Source: Gammaproteobacteria bacterium (GTDB taxonomy: Bacteria; Pseudomonadota; Gammaproteobacteria; SZUA-229). Taken from it: 8,962 nucleotides of DNA. The notes beneath the pieces are model-generated. The model saw only the letters and a list, made by a program, of their open reading frames with translations. It did no database searches and was not told the DNA's origin. Both the position numbers and the translations under genes were made by a program. Positions 1-6,741 of the stretch are shown here, in pieces. Each line of letters begins with the position of its first letter. Position 1 is the stretch's first letter. The stretch covers positions 1 through 8,962 of the forward strand of contig JAOUQA010000061.1 of the NCBI GenBank assembly GCA_029879605.1, written 5' to 3'.

Positions 1-1314
1 CTGGCCTAGCAACTCATCATCTACACCAACTACTGCAACTTCATTTACACCCGGAAGCGTTAATAAAACCTCCTCAATCTCCTTTGGACTAACTCTGTTG
101 GCGGCAGTTTTTATCATTTCAGTTTTTCTTCCAACTATATAAAATAAACCATCAGAATCTTGCCTGGCAATATCACCTGTATTTAACCAACCATTACAAA
201 TTACTGATTTTGTTAACATCTCATCTTTCCAGTATCCAGACATAATATTATCACCTCTGGCATGTATAACCCCTTCGTCACCAACATCAGCCAATTCTCC
301 ATTGTCCTTTTTTAATAAAAACTCCACACCGGGTATAGGCTTTCCAATTGAACTCATTTTATCACCAATTAATTCCGGAGGAAGATATGAAAGTCGTGCA
401 GTTGCTTCTGTTTGTCCATACATAATATATATTTCCACATCTGGAATTTTGTTAATAATCTGCTTTGTTGTGCTTGGAGCCATTGGCCCTCCCGCCTGTG
501 TTAAGTATTTGAGACTACTAAGATCGTACCTTTCTAGGCTTCCCTTGCCTAGAAGCAGTAAAAAAGTAGACGGCACACCGGAAATTGACGTAGCATTATA
601 TCCATCTATTGTCTCAAGAACTTTATTAGGAAACATAAGGCTATTAACCAATATGATTGTTGCACCACACATTAAATGTGTATGAAGCACAGAATTCCCA
701 TATGAATAAAAGAATGGTAAAACATTAACGAATTTATCATCATCTTTAATTGGAAGATATGATAGTATTGATTGCATGTTCGATGAAATGTTCTTATGCG
801 TCAACATAACACCTTTTGGTTGACCTGTTGTTCCAGATGTATAAATAATTGAAGCCAAACTATTGATATCCGGCTCAGTATACTCATCAAGCATGATATC
901 TTTACCATAACCTCTTTCATCTTCGTGATCAATATACTTTATATTACAATCCTCAGAAACCAACTGGTACACGTTATCGCTTTCATTTATAGTTTTATCC
1001 ATAAATATTAACTTTGCATCTGCGTGTTTAACCCAATTAGCGATATCCTTTGCTTTTGAGTCAGTGTTTAATGGGACAGCAACTGCACTTGACAACCATA
1101 TTCCATAATAACATGCTATGTAGTCTATAGAATTTTTTGAGAAAATCGCAACTCGATCGCCAGGCTTAACATTATTGTCAGTAATTAATTCACTATAATA
1201 CAATGATCTTTGGTGTAGCTCATTGTAAGTAATACTAATACCGTCATGAATAACAGCAATTTTATTTTTATGCCTCAATGCAGACTTAATAAAATATCCT
1301 AATACTGTATTCAC
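1..1314 (-). CDS. AMP-forming acyl-CoA/acyl-ACP ligase, exosortase A locus type (3' end cut off by window edge)
   Basis: This is an adenylate-forming (ANL superfamily) enzyme expected to activate a carboxylic acid as an acyl-adenylate and pass it to a thiol, either CoA or the carrier protein encoded just upstream. The 438 visible codons are open to the left edge. Motifs seen are the phosphate-binding loop YTSGTTGQPKG (residues 158-168), YGQTEAT (299-305), NTGD (378-381) and GRKTEMIK (395-402), followed by the start of the C-terminal lid domain (TAANRVSPKEIEEVL). Family members are usually about 500-520 residues, so roughly the last 60-80 residues, including the catalytic lid lysine, lie outside the window. 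The start is GTG at 1314. It is the only usual start codon after the in-frame stop of the preceding gene, and GGGA sits 9 bases upstream. The gap to the carrier protein gene is 14 bases. The wording of the GRK...NRVSP region resembles the exosortase A-associated ligase family (TIGR03098), but subfamily and substrate are inferred. Confidence 0.9.
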   Translation of the reverse strand, partial: MNTVLGYFIKSALRHKNKIAVIHDGISITYNELHQRSLYYSELITDNNVKPGDRVAIFSKNSIDYIACYYGIWLSSAVAVPLNTDSKAKDIANWVKHADAKLIFMDKTINESDNVYQLVSEDCNIKYIDHEDERGYGKDIMLDEYTEPDINSLASIIYTSGTTGQPKGVMLTHKNISSNMQSILSYLPIKDDDKFVNVLPFFYSYGNSVLHTHLMCGATIILVNSLMFPNKVLETIDGYNATSISGVPSTFLLLLGKGSLERYDLSSLKYLTQAGGPMAPSTTKQIINKIPDVEIYIMYGQTEATARLSYLPPELIGDKMSSIGKPIPGVEFLLKKDNGELADVGDEGVIHARGDNIMSGYWKDEMLTKSVICNGWLNTGDIARQDSDGLFYIVGRKTEMIKTAANRVSPKEIEEVLLTLPGVNEVAVVGVDDELLGQ

Positions 1315-1323
1315 AGAAAATAA

Positions 1324-1327
1324 TCCC
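1324..1327 (-). promoter_or_regulatory. ribosome binding site (GGGA) for the acyl ligase
   Basis: GGGA lies 9 bases before the GTG at 1314 and begins one base after the stop codon of the carrier protein gene. It supports the GTG as the true start. No ATG is available in this frame between the upstream stop and the GTG. Confidence 0.55.
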
Positions 1328-1328
1328 G

Positions 1329-1574
1329 TTAGTTATTCTTTTTTTCCATAAATGATAATATATTATCAATCGAGTCAAGGTTTTCCGGAATCATTTCTTC
1401 ATCCTCAACAACAATTCCGAATTCCTCATCAAGTAAGTTTATTATCTCCAATATTCCAGTTGAATCGAGAATACCTTTCTCTAAAAAAGAATCACTATTA
1501 GACAAAACTGATTGATCATCAGTAAATAGATAGTTCTCTAAGACATACGATCGGAGTATATTTTCAGCTGACAT
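1329..1574 (-). CDS. stand-alone acyl carrier protein
   Basis: This is an 81-residue acidic phosphopantetheine-binding protein with the four-helix PP-binding pattern. The attachment serine is Ser38 in GILDSTG (residues 34-40), followed by the hydrophobic helix ILEIINLLDEEFGI. The DST form differs from the DSL motif usual in housekeeping fatty-acid carrier proteins. DST is seen in dedicated carrier proteins of peptide-, teichoic acid- or polysaccharide-linked pathways. The length is normal for a free-standing carrier. It lies 29 bases after the amidotransferase gene and 14 bases before the acyl ligase, so the ligase is its obvious loading partner. It would need a phosphopantetheinyl transferase from elsewhere in the genome. 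The acyl or aminoacyl cargo is unknown. Confidence 0.92.
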   Translation of the reverse strand: MSAENILRSYVLENYLFTDDQSVLSNSDSFLEKGILDSTGILEIINLLDEEFGIVVEDEEMIPENLDSIDNILSFMEKKNN

Positions 1575-1580
1575 GTTATA

Positions 1581-1586
1581 CCTCTC
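1581..1586 (-). promoter_or_regulatory. strong ribosome binding site (GAGAGG) for the acyl carrier protein
   Basis: GAGAGG stands 6 bases before the ATG at 1574. It is the best Shine-Dalgarno match in the window. The other genes have only three- to five-base matches, so the carrier protein may be made in excess over its neighbours, as expected of a protein used as a soluble substrate. Confidence 0.65.
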
Positions 1587-1603
1587 AAATTAAATTGATA
1601 GTT

Positions 1604-3523
1604 TTAAAATTCATTAATAAACTGTTCGTGCAATGACTGTGTTGATAATAATGCCATAAAGGCCATATTGTCTTTATAACCGATAGCTTTTCCAGCTGAG
1701 ATTTTTTTTCTCAACAAATTAACCTTAAAGGAATCAAAATAACCAAATTCATTTAGTTTATCCTCAGATAACAAATAATGAATATAATCCCTTGAGTTAT
1801 CTCCAACAAATGAAGAAATATCCGGTGAACGATACGGCTGTTTGTAACGCTCAATTATACTCTTCGGAACATAATTTCTCATTGCCTTTTTTAGTAGGAA
1901 TTTTTCATTAAGAACCTTCATCTTCAATCTTGGATCTAGTTTATTAGCAAACTCAATTACTCTGTGGTCAAGAAACGGAAAACGGCCTTCCACAGAATTC
2001 ATCATAAGCATTCGATCGCCTTGTGTGCTAAGTAAATAACCAGACATAAGTGTTTTAGACTCAATGTACTGTGATCTATTGAATGAATTCCAGTTCTTAA
2101 TATTTGCTGGTAATAGGCACTCAATATCTGCAAAGTCAGTAACTTTCAGGGCAGACTTCATGCTATCTGAATAAAAACTCTTTATCTTGGATGTGACATC
2201 CCATCTAGGTAAATGCGAAAAATATGGAATGTCTGGATCATCTATTCCTATTCCGAAAAAGTTTTTCAGGTATGAGTTAGCACTGGATTTAGGCAAATCA
2301 AGATACGGATATAATTTCTTAAGCAAATAGGGGCGAAAATTAGATGATCTATTTTTCGCCCAAAACTGCCTGATTTTATTTTCTTTAAAGATATCATATC
2401 CGCCAAGAACCTCATCAGAACCTTCACCGGTTAATACTACCTTATAACCAGATTCTCTTACTAAGTTAGATAGAACAGACATCGGTACTGGCGCAGACCT
2501 TAACATAATACTTTCTGAATGCCATATTGCCTTTTGGAATTGTTCCACTATTGTCCCGCTTTGACAAATCACATGACTATGATCCGTATTAAGATATTTT
2601 ATTAGCGTTCTTTGATAATCAGACTCATCGAGGCCTTTATCCTCAAACTCAATTGAAAACGTTCTTAGAGGAGTATCACTAAAATTTTTTATAATAGAAG
2701 TTAAAACAGATGAGTCCAACCCACCAGAAAGGTATGCACCAACTGGTACGTCAGATCGCAGTCGTATTCTTGTGGCATCAATTAGAAGCTCTCTTAATTC
2801 TTCTGCGAGATCATTTTCATTTTTACACCAATAATTATTGTCATCTGGATAAACCCAATCCCAATATGAACTAGATACTATTTTAGAATTTTGAATCTCA
2901 AGAATCTGGCCAGGTGAAACCTCTTTTATGCCTTCAAATAAAGTCATAGGACTTAAAGGAACCCAGAAGGTGAGCAATTGATCAATTGCTTTATAATTTA
3001 AGCTTGGTTTAGATTTTAAAGCAGGTATTATCGCCTTAATTTCTGAAGCAAAAAATAGTGCGTCATCAGCCTCTGTATAAAAAAGTGGCACTATTCCCAC
3101 CCTGTCTCTAACCAGAACAAGCTTATTTAAATTAGAATCCCATATTGCTATAGCAAATTGTCCATTTAAATGTTTAACAAATTCTATTCCATAATGCTCA
3201 TACAAATGAACAATGACCTCTGTGTCAGTATTTGTATAAAAATAATACCCTTTATCTTCTAGCCACTCACGCAATTCTATATAATTAAAGATTTCACCAT
3301 TAAATACCACCCATATACTTTTGTCAGTATTGTGAATTGGTTGATGCCCAGTATTTAAGTCAATAATACTTAAACGTGAATGCGCTAAGCCAATGTTATT
3401 ATTTATATAAAAACCATAATCATCAGGCCCTCTATGCTTAAGACGACTAATCATTCTCTCAAGCATATTCTTGCTAATTCCAACACTAGACTTATACTGA
3501 AAGCAACCAGCAATTCCACACAT
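1604..3523 (-). CDS. asparagine synthase-family glutamine amidotransferase
   Basis: This 639-residue class II glutamine amidotransferase/ATP-dependent synthetase is likely to transfer ammonia from glutamine to an adenylated carboxylate. Cys2, the nucleophile after Met removal, opens the glutaminase domain (about residues 2-200). That domain has HRGPDD (30-35), RLSIID (50-55), NGEIFN (75-80) and TDTE (99-102). The synthetase domain (about 235-600) has the ATP-pyrophosphatase loop SGGLDS (266-271), GEGSDE (366-371) and VEGRFPFLDHR (511-521). All key residues I can check are present, so it should be active. Length matches AsnB-type enzymes of envelope gene clusters, including exosortase-associated ones. 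AAGAG, overlapping the stop of the ATPase gene, lies 8 bases before the ATG. Its place next to a carrier protein and acyl ligase suggests amidation of a polysaccharide or acyl precursor rather than free asparagine synthesis. That is inference; plain asparagine synthetase activity remains possible. Confidence 0.92.
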   Translation of the reverse strand: MCGIAGCFQYKSSVGISKNMLERMISRLKHRGPDDYGFYINNNIGLAHSRLSIIDLNTGHQPIHNTDKSIWVVFNGEIFNYIELREWLEDKGYYFYTNTDTEVIVHLYEHYGIEFVKHLNGQFAIAIWDSNLNKLVLVRDRVGIVPLFYTEADDALFFASEIKAIIPALKSKPSLNYKAIDQLLTFWVPLSPMTLFEGIKEVSPGQILEIQNSKIVSSSYWDWVYPDDNNYWCKNENDLAEELRELLIDATRIRLRSDVPVGAYLSGGLDSSVLTSIIKNFSDTPLRTFSIEFEDKGLDESDYQRTLIKYLNTDHSHVICQSGTIVEQFQKAIWHSESIMLRSAPVPMSVLSNLVRESGYKVVLTGEGSDEVLGGYDIFKENKIRQFWAKNRSSNFRPYLLKKLYPYLDLPKSSANSYLKNFFGIGIDDPDIPYFSHLPRWDVTSKIKSFYSDSMKSALKVTDFADIECLLPANIKNWNSFNRSQYIESKTLMSGYLLSTQGDRMLMMNSVEGRFPFLDHRVIEFANKLDPRLKMKVLNEKFLLKKAMRNYVPKSIIERYKQPYRSPDISSFVGDNSRDYIHYLLSEDKLNEFGYFDSFKVNLLRKKISAGKAIGYKDNMAFMALLSTQSLHEQFINEF

Positions 3524-3531
3524 ATAATTGA

Positions 3532-3536
3532 CTCTT
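3532..3536 (-). promoter_or_regulatory. ribosome binding site (AAGAG) for the amidotransferase, overlapping the upstream stop codon
   Basis: AAGAG is placed 8 bases before the ATG at 3523 and shares bases with the TAA that ends the ATPase gene. Terminating ribosomes therefore release at the next initiation site. This supports translational coupling and the start that gives the N-terminal Met-Cys-Gly required by this enzyme class. Confidence 0.55.
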
Positions 3537-4548
3537 ATTTCCGTTTCTTTTCTAGAGAATCAGCTATTCGTTTAAGTTGTCGAGAGATTTCTACAAGTGC
3601 TAATGAATTAATATTTTTATATCCATTATTAAATATTCGTTCGTTCATTTGAGGGCCATCAATATTATTATAAAAGTCATTTTCACTTTCATTAAAGTCC
3701 TTTAACGAATACTCTTTGTTATCGGGAGTCCATTTAGATGCATATTCACCCCACTGCAATTCTTTTATTGCATTTTCGAATTCTTCATCATCTACAAGTA
3801 ATTTATTTGATGCGTAAGCACATGTTAGCACAGTATCACAAAGTGTGTTAATTAGCCGAGGCACCCCCCTGGTAAATTCATGTATTTTTGAGAATAAGTT
3901 ATCCTGAAATATCCTACCATTAGCTCCCGCGACATTTAGTCGATGAAGAACATACTCAGTCGATTCCTCTAGAGTCAATGCTCTAACATGATACCGAAGA
4001 CTCACTCTTTGTAGGAGTTGCTCCATATCAGAAGATTCAAGCATATAATTAAGCTCAGGTTGACCCACTAAAATTACATGAAGTATTTTCTCTTTTTGGG
4101 TCTCAACACCTGATAACAGCGTGACCTCCTCCAGGACTCTTTTGCTAAGATTTTGAGCATCATCAATTATTAAAAGTACTTGCTTTCCTTCCAAATACGA
4201 ATCAATTAGAAATTGATTAAGCATGTTAAGCAACTCAACTTTTCTAGCTCTGAAAGGATTTAGGCCAAATTCTACTAATATTGCCTGTAGCAACTCAACC
4301 TCATCGAGCTGTGTCTGAAAGATTTTTGCGACAACTACATTCTCATCCAGCTCAGACAAAAGCTTTTTAATAAGAGTAGTTTTACCAGAGCCAATTTCAC
4401 CTGTTATAACTACAAACCCTTCCCTATTAAATATTGCGTAGTCCATGTATGCTTTTGCTCGGGAATGGACTGCACTCATGTACAGATAATCAGTATCAGG
4501 AGTTAACCTGAAGGGGTATTCATTTAAACCAAAGTGACTTATATACAT
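3535..4548 (-). CDS. XrtA/PEP-CTERM locus-associated AAA ATPase (ExeA-like)
   Basis: This 337-residue cytoplasmic P-loop ATPase resembles the ExeA/GspA type and closely fits the exosortase-associated ATPase family (TIGR03015). The N-terminus (MYISHFGLNEYPFRLTPDTD) is the family's usual opening, which fixes the ATG start despite a weak ribosome binding site. Motifs are Walker A GEIGSGKT (50-57), Walker B LLIIDDAQ (125-132), a sensor-1-like region ILVGQPEL (159-166) and GVPRLIN (228-234) in the lid. Residues from about 270 on are polar and poorly conserved in appearance, and they end in a charged amphipathic helix (SRQLKRIADSLEKKRK). No membrane segment is visible, unlike ExeA itself. It starts 9 bases after the beta-barrel gene and ends 11 bases before the amidotransferase. 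The exact role in polysaccharide export or assembly is not known; energising or placing the export machine is the usual guess. Confidence 0.9.
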   Translation of the reverse strand: MYISHFGLNEYPFRLTPDTDYLYMSAVHSRAKAYMDYAIFNREGFVVITGEIGSGKTTLIKKLLSELDENVVVAKIFQTQLDEVELLQAILVEFGLNPFRARKVELLNMLNQFLIDSYLEGKQVLLIIDDAQNLSKRVLEEVTLLSGVETQKEKILHVILVGQPELNYMLESSDMEQLLQRVSLRYHVRALTLEESTEYVLHRLNVAGANGRIFQDNLFSKIHEFTRGVPRLINTLCDTVLTCAYASNKLLVDDEEFENAIKELQWGEYASKWTPDNKEYSLKDFNESENDFYNNIDGPQMNERIFNNGYKNINSLALVEISRQLKRIADSLEKKRK

Positions 4549-4557
4549 AAAAATACA

Positions 4558-5850
4558 CTATCTTGTGGAATACTCTAGACTGAAAAGCATTCTAACATCT
4601 TCAAAATTGTACTGTTCGATATTACTCGTCTGCTTTTCTGTAATAACTTCAATATTTAGATCGATATTACGTCTGGCATTATAACTATATTCTGCACGGA
4701 ACAAAGCAATATCATCTAGTCGTATAGGATTCATATTTTCGTATTCCATATCGGTATATGTTAATGATAATGCCAGAGAAGCACCTCTTGGCAAATCCCA
4801 GTTCCTACCAAACAGAGCACTCATTTCAACTACATTGCTTAGAGTTACAACTGGATAATTGTTCTCAACATAAGCGATATTAACTAAATAGTCTCCGTTT
4901 CTAACTTGTTTCGAATAGCCAAAAACATACATATCTTGAAAGTAAATTCCCGAATTAACATCAAGTATATTCATTGCAGCCGGTTGATTAGGTGCCATAT
5001 CAAAAAGAGATAGCCCAACATCTGATACCTGGTGACTGATCTCAATGCTCAGAATTGATGAAACAGTTACTTGTCTTTCAGTAGTTAAACTATATATTGT
5101 TTCTGTTGTTTTAGCAGAATTATCAGGAAGTATATATGCTGCACCAATCTCGAATTGTGTAGTTGTTGACCTGCCATCATAAGCCAGACCAGCAATTAAT
5201 TCTTGTTGTCCATAATTAGTGTTAATACGATCATTATCAAAAATAGTATTTTGATATGTGTATTCAGTATTTATTGTTATAGCAGAATTTATAATATGAA
5301 TATAATTAAGAGCCGCTAATGACCTTGAATTATCAATATCAATATCTTCAAAATAGAAATCCATATATTTTAGATCAATATTTAGTGTATTAGAAGAATC
5401 GAATCTGAGATAATATTCTGGGCCTGTTATAAAAGCGTTTACATCCTGTTGATTATCAGGCGTACCCGGTAAATCTGAATCGATTGCCGCCTGGGTATAA
5501 ACATCGAGTAACTGCCATTCTAAATGCTCTGGTCTAATTCGCCATAACGAATCAATAGAAAGATTATTCACAACTTGATCATTCATATAATCATTAACAT
5601 AATTAATAGCCTCTACTGATGCAAAAAAAGACGCATTAAGGATTGAGGTGTCCTCTACAACAGAAAATTCCATATAGATAGATTCTGAGGATTCAGTATC
5701 TACAGGATCAGGCTCTTGATGTATATTTTTATATGTTGCATACCTTATCGCTCCAATGTAATTAAAGTCGGTAGCAAATACTGACCTTAAACAACAACCT
5801 GAAAACACCATAATTAGCATTAAAAGGTTTTTTAAATTAAAAAAGAACAT
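4558..5850 (-). CDS. exosortase-locus outer-membrane beta-barrel protein (TIGR03016-like)
   Basis: This is a secreted protein of 430 residues counted from the ATG at 5850. It has a hydrophobic signal peptide (FNLKNLLMLIMVFSGCC region) and a probable signal peptidase I cut after SVFA, before TDF. The rest is built of alternating hydrophobic/polar strands with many Tyr, Asn, Asp and Ser and no membrane helix, typical of an outer-membrane barrel. An in-frame TTG at 5859 could add three residues. I prefer the ATG because GAG lies 9 bases upstream of it, whereas the same GAG directly abuts the TTG. Position between the BY-kinase-like gene and the ATPase matches the exosortase-associated outer-membrane family TIGR03016, but the sequence is divergent and the protein is somewhat short. 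The last residues (SLEYSTR) do not end in the aromatic residue usual for barrels. It may form the outer-membrane exit for the polysaccharide (inferred). Confidence 0.75.
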   Translation of the reverse strand: MFFFNLKNLLMLIMVFSGCCLRSVFATDFNYIGAIRYATYKNIHQEPDPVDTESSESIYMEFSVVEDTSILNASFFASVEAINYVNDYMNDQVVNNLSIDSLWRIRPEHLEWQLLDVYTQAAIDSDLPGTPDNQQDVNAFITGPEYYLRFDSSNTLNIDLKYMDFYFEDIDIDNSRSLAALNYIHIINSAITINTEYTYQNTIFDNDRINTNYGQQELIAGLAYDGRSTTTQFEIGAAYILPDNSAKTTETIYSLTTERQVTVSSILSIEISHQVSDVGLSLFDMAPNQPAAMNILDVNSGIYFQDMYVFGYSKQVRNGDYLVNIAYVENNYPVVTLSNVVEMSALFGRNWDLPRGASLALSLTYTDMEYENMNPIRLDDIALFRAEYSYNARRNIDLNIEVITEKQTSNIEQYNFEDVRMLFSLEYSTR

Positions 5851-5859
5851 CCATTTCAA

Positions 5860-5862
5860 CTC
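5860..5862 (-). promoter_or_regulatory. ribosome binding site (GAG) deciding the start of the beta-barrel protein
   Basis: GAG sits 9 bases before the ATG at 5850 and directly against the in-frame TTG at 5859. Only the ATG has a workable spacing, so the start is set there. The match is short, so confidence is modest. Confidence 0.4.
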
Positions 5863-5865
5863 ATT

Positions 5866-6729
5866 TTAAATTTTAAGCAATTTTCTGATTTTTCTAATAC
5901 CAGGCGGTATTTCACTAAACACCAGTCCTAATAGACGATCTTTTCCTATAGCATCAACTGCTGATTTAATTTTTGTTACTGTGCAGGTTCCATATGGAAC
6001 AACAAGAACAACATAGTCACACAACTCAATTAAAATTCTAGTATCGGCTGATTCAGCAATAGGTGCCGAATCAATAAAAATATATCTATCAGAATATCTA
6101 TGCAGCAACTCCTCCATTAATTGCCGCATTTTTTTGGAAGTAAAATATTCAATAGATGTTTCTCTAGATGTGCCAACTGGTATTGCTCTTAATCGTTTTA
6201 TTCCAGTTCTATAAATAATCGACTCCAAATCCAGATTTTCATTTTCAAGATAATCTGTAAGTCCATATCCTGTATCAATACTTAATATTGAATCAATTTT
6301 TGGCGAATTAAGATTGCAGTCGATAATTAATGACGTCTTACTTTCATCAAAAGCAAATGAATTTGCCATATTCAAACAAATATTACTATCATCTGTTTCT
6401 GAACTACACGAAGTAATCATGACTACAAAGTTTTGCCCATTGCTTTTCTGCATTAATGCGGTTCTCAGCCCTCTATAAGTATTTGCAACCTGAGTATCAT
6501 GCATTTCAGAATAAATAATTTTAAGCTCGGACAGAGTTTTATTATCAATTGATTCACCATCATTCATCAAAGCTATTTCTCTAGCGGACGATGAATGGCT
6601 AACTATTTCGCGATTATGTTGAACAGCTGGTCTAGAACCTGACAACCGTCTAACTAAACTAGTACTTTGGTTACCAATTCTATCTTGTTCATGTTTAGCT
6701 TTTTTCAGCGCATCTTCTATTTTACTCAT
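5866..6729 (-). CDS. XrtA-associated BY-kinase-like protein with degenerate ATP-binding site (probable pseudokinase)
   Basis: This 287-residue cytoplasmic protein has the CpsD/CapB bacterial tyrosine kinase fold. The N-terminus MSKIEDALKKAK is the usual opening of exosortase-associated tyrosine autokinases (TIGR03018). The fold's landmarks are present: an RxxR motif in TYRGLRT (84-90), the first beta strand VVMITS (102-107), LIIDCNL (134-140) and IFIDSAPI (217-224). The active site is not intact. The Walker A loop reads ETDDS (111-115), without insertion or deletion, where GEGKT/S is expected, so the catalytic lysine is an aspartate. Walker A' has DCNLN instead of DxDxR. Only Walker B Asp220 survives. 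The C-terminus ends at IPPGIRKIRKLLKI with no tyrosine cluster. The gene has no stop or frameshift. Its ATG overlaps the stop of the chain-length gene by one base (TAATG), and AGGG lies 8 bases upstream, so co-translation with that partner is likely. Probable role: a non-catalytic regulator or structural partner of the chain-length protein (inferred). Confidence 0.85.
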   Translation of the reverse strand: MSKIEDALKKAKHEQDRIGNQSTSLVRRLSGSRPAVQHNREIVSHSSSAREIALMNDGESIDNKTLSELKIIYSEMHDTQVANTYRGLRTALMQKSNGQNFVVMITSCSSETDDSNICLNMANSFAFDESKTSLIIDCNLNSPKIDSILSIDTGYGLTDYLENENLDLESIIYRTGIKRLRAIPVGTSRETSIEYFTSKKMRQLMEELLHRYSDRYIFIDSAPIAESADTRILIELCDYVVLVVPYGTCTVTKIKSAVDAIGKDRLLGLVFSEIPPGIRKIRKLLKI

Positions 6730-6741
6730 TAGATTTGCCCT
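6729..6741 (-). promoter_or_regulatory. translational coupling site: AGGG ribosome binding site and TAATG stop/start overlap
   Basis: AGGG (6738-6741) precedes the ATG at 6729 by 8 bases, and the final A of the upstream TAA stop is the first base of that ATG. The layout implies that the chain-length determinant and the kinase-like protein are made in linked amounts, as expected for proteins that form a complex. Confidence 0.65.

Noticed and set aside
302..685. Plus-strand open frame of 127 codons
   Set aside because: It lies wholly inside the acyl ligase gene, opposite its conserved AMP-binding region. Its translation shows no domain-like pattern, and the minus-strand reading carries clear motifs throughout.
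1575..1603. Possible attenuator or terminator in the largest intergenic gap
   Set aside because: The 29-base gap is A+T-rich but forms no G+C stem followed by a U-run. It mainly contains the strong ribosome binding site of the carrier protein.
3434..3652. Plus-strand open frame of 72 codons across the ATPase/amidotransferase junction
   Set aside because: It runs antisense to the conserved N-terminus of the amidotransferase and the ATPase tail, has no good ribosome binding site and its translation resembles nothing.
5866..6729. Kinase-like gene as a decayed pseudogene
   Set aside because: The frame is intact over the normal length, the fold's hydrophobic strands are kept, the start is coupled to the upstream gene, and the changes in the active site are substitutions only. 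This fits a retained non-catalytic protein better than decay.
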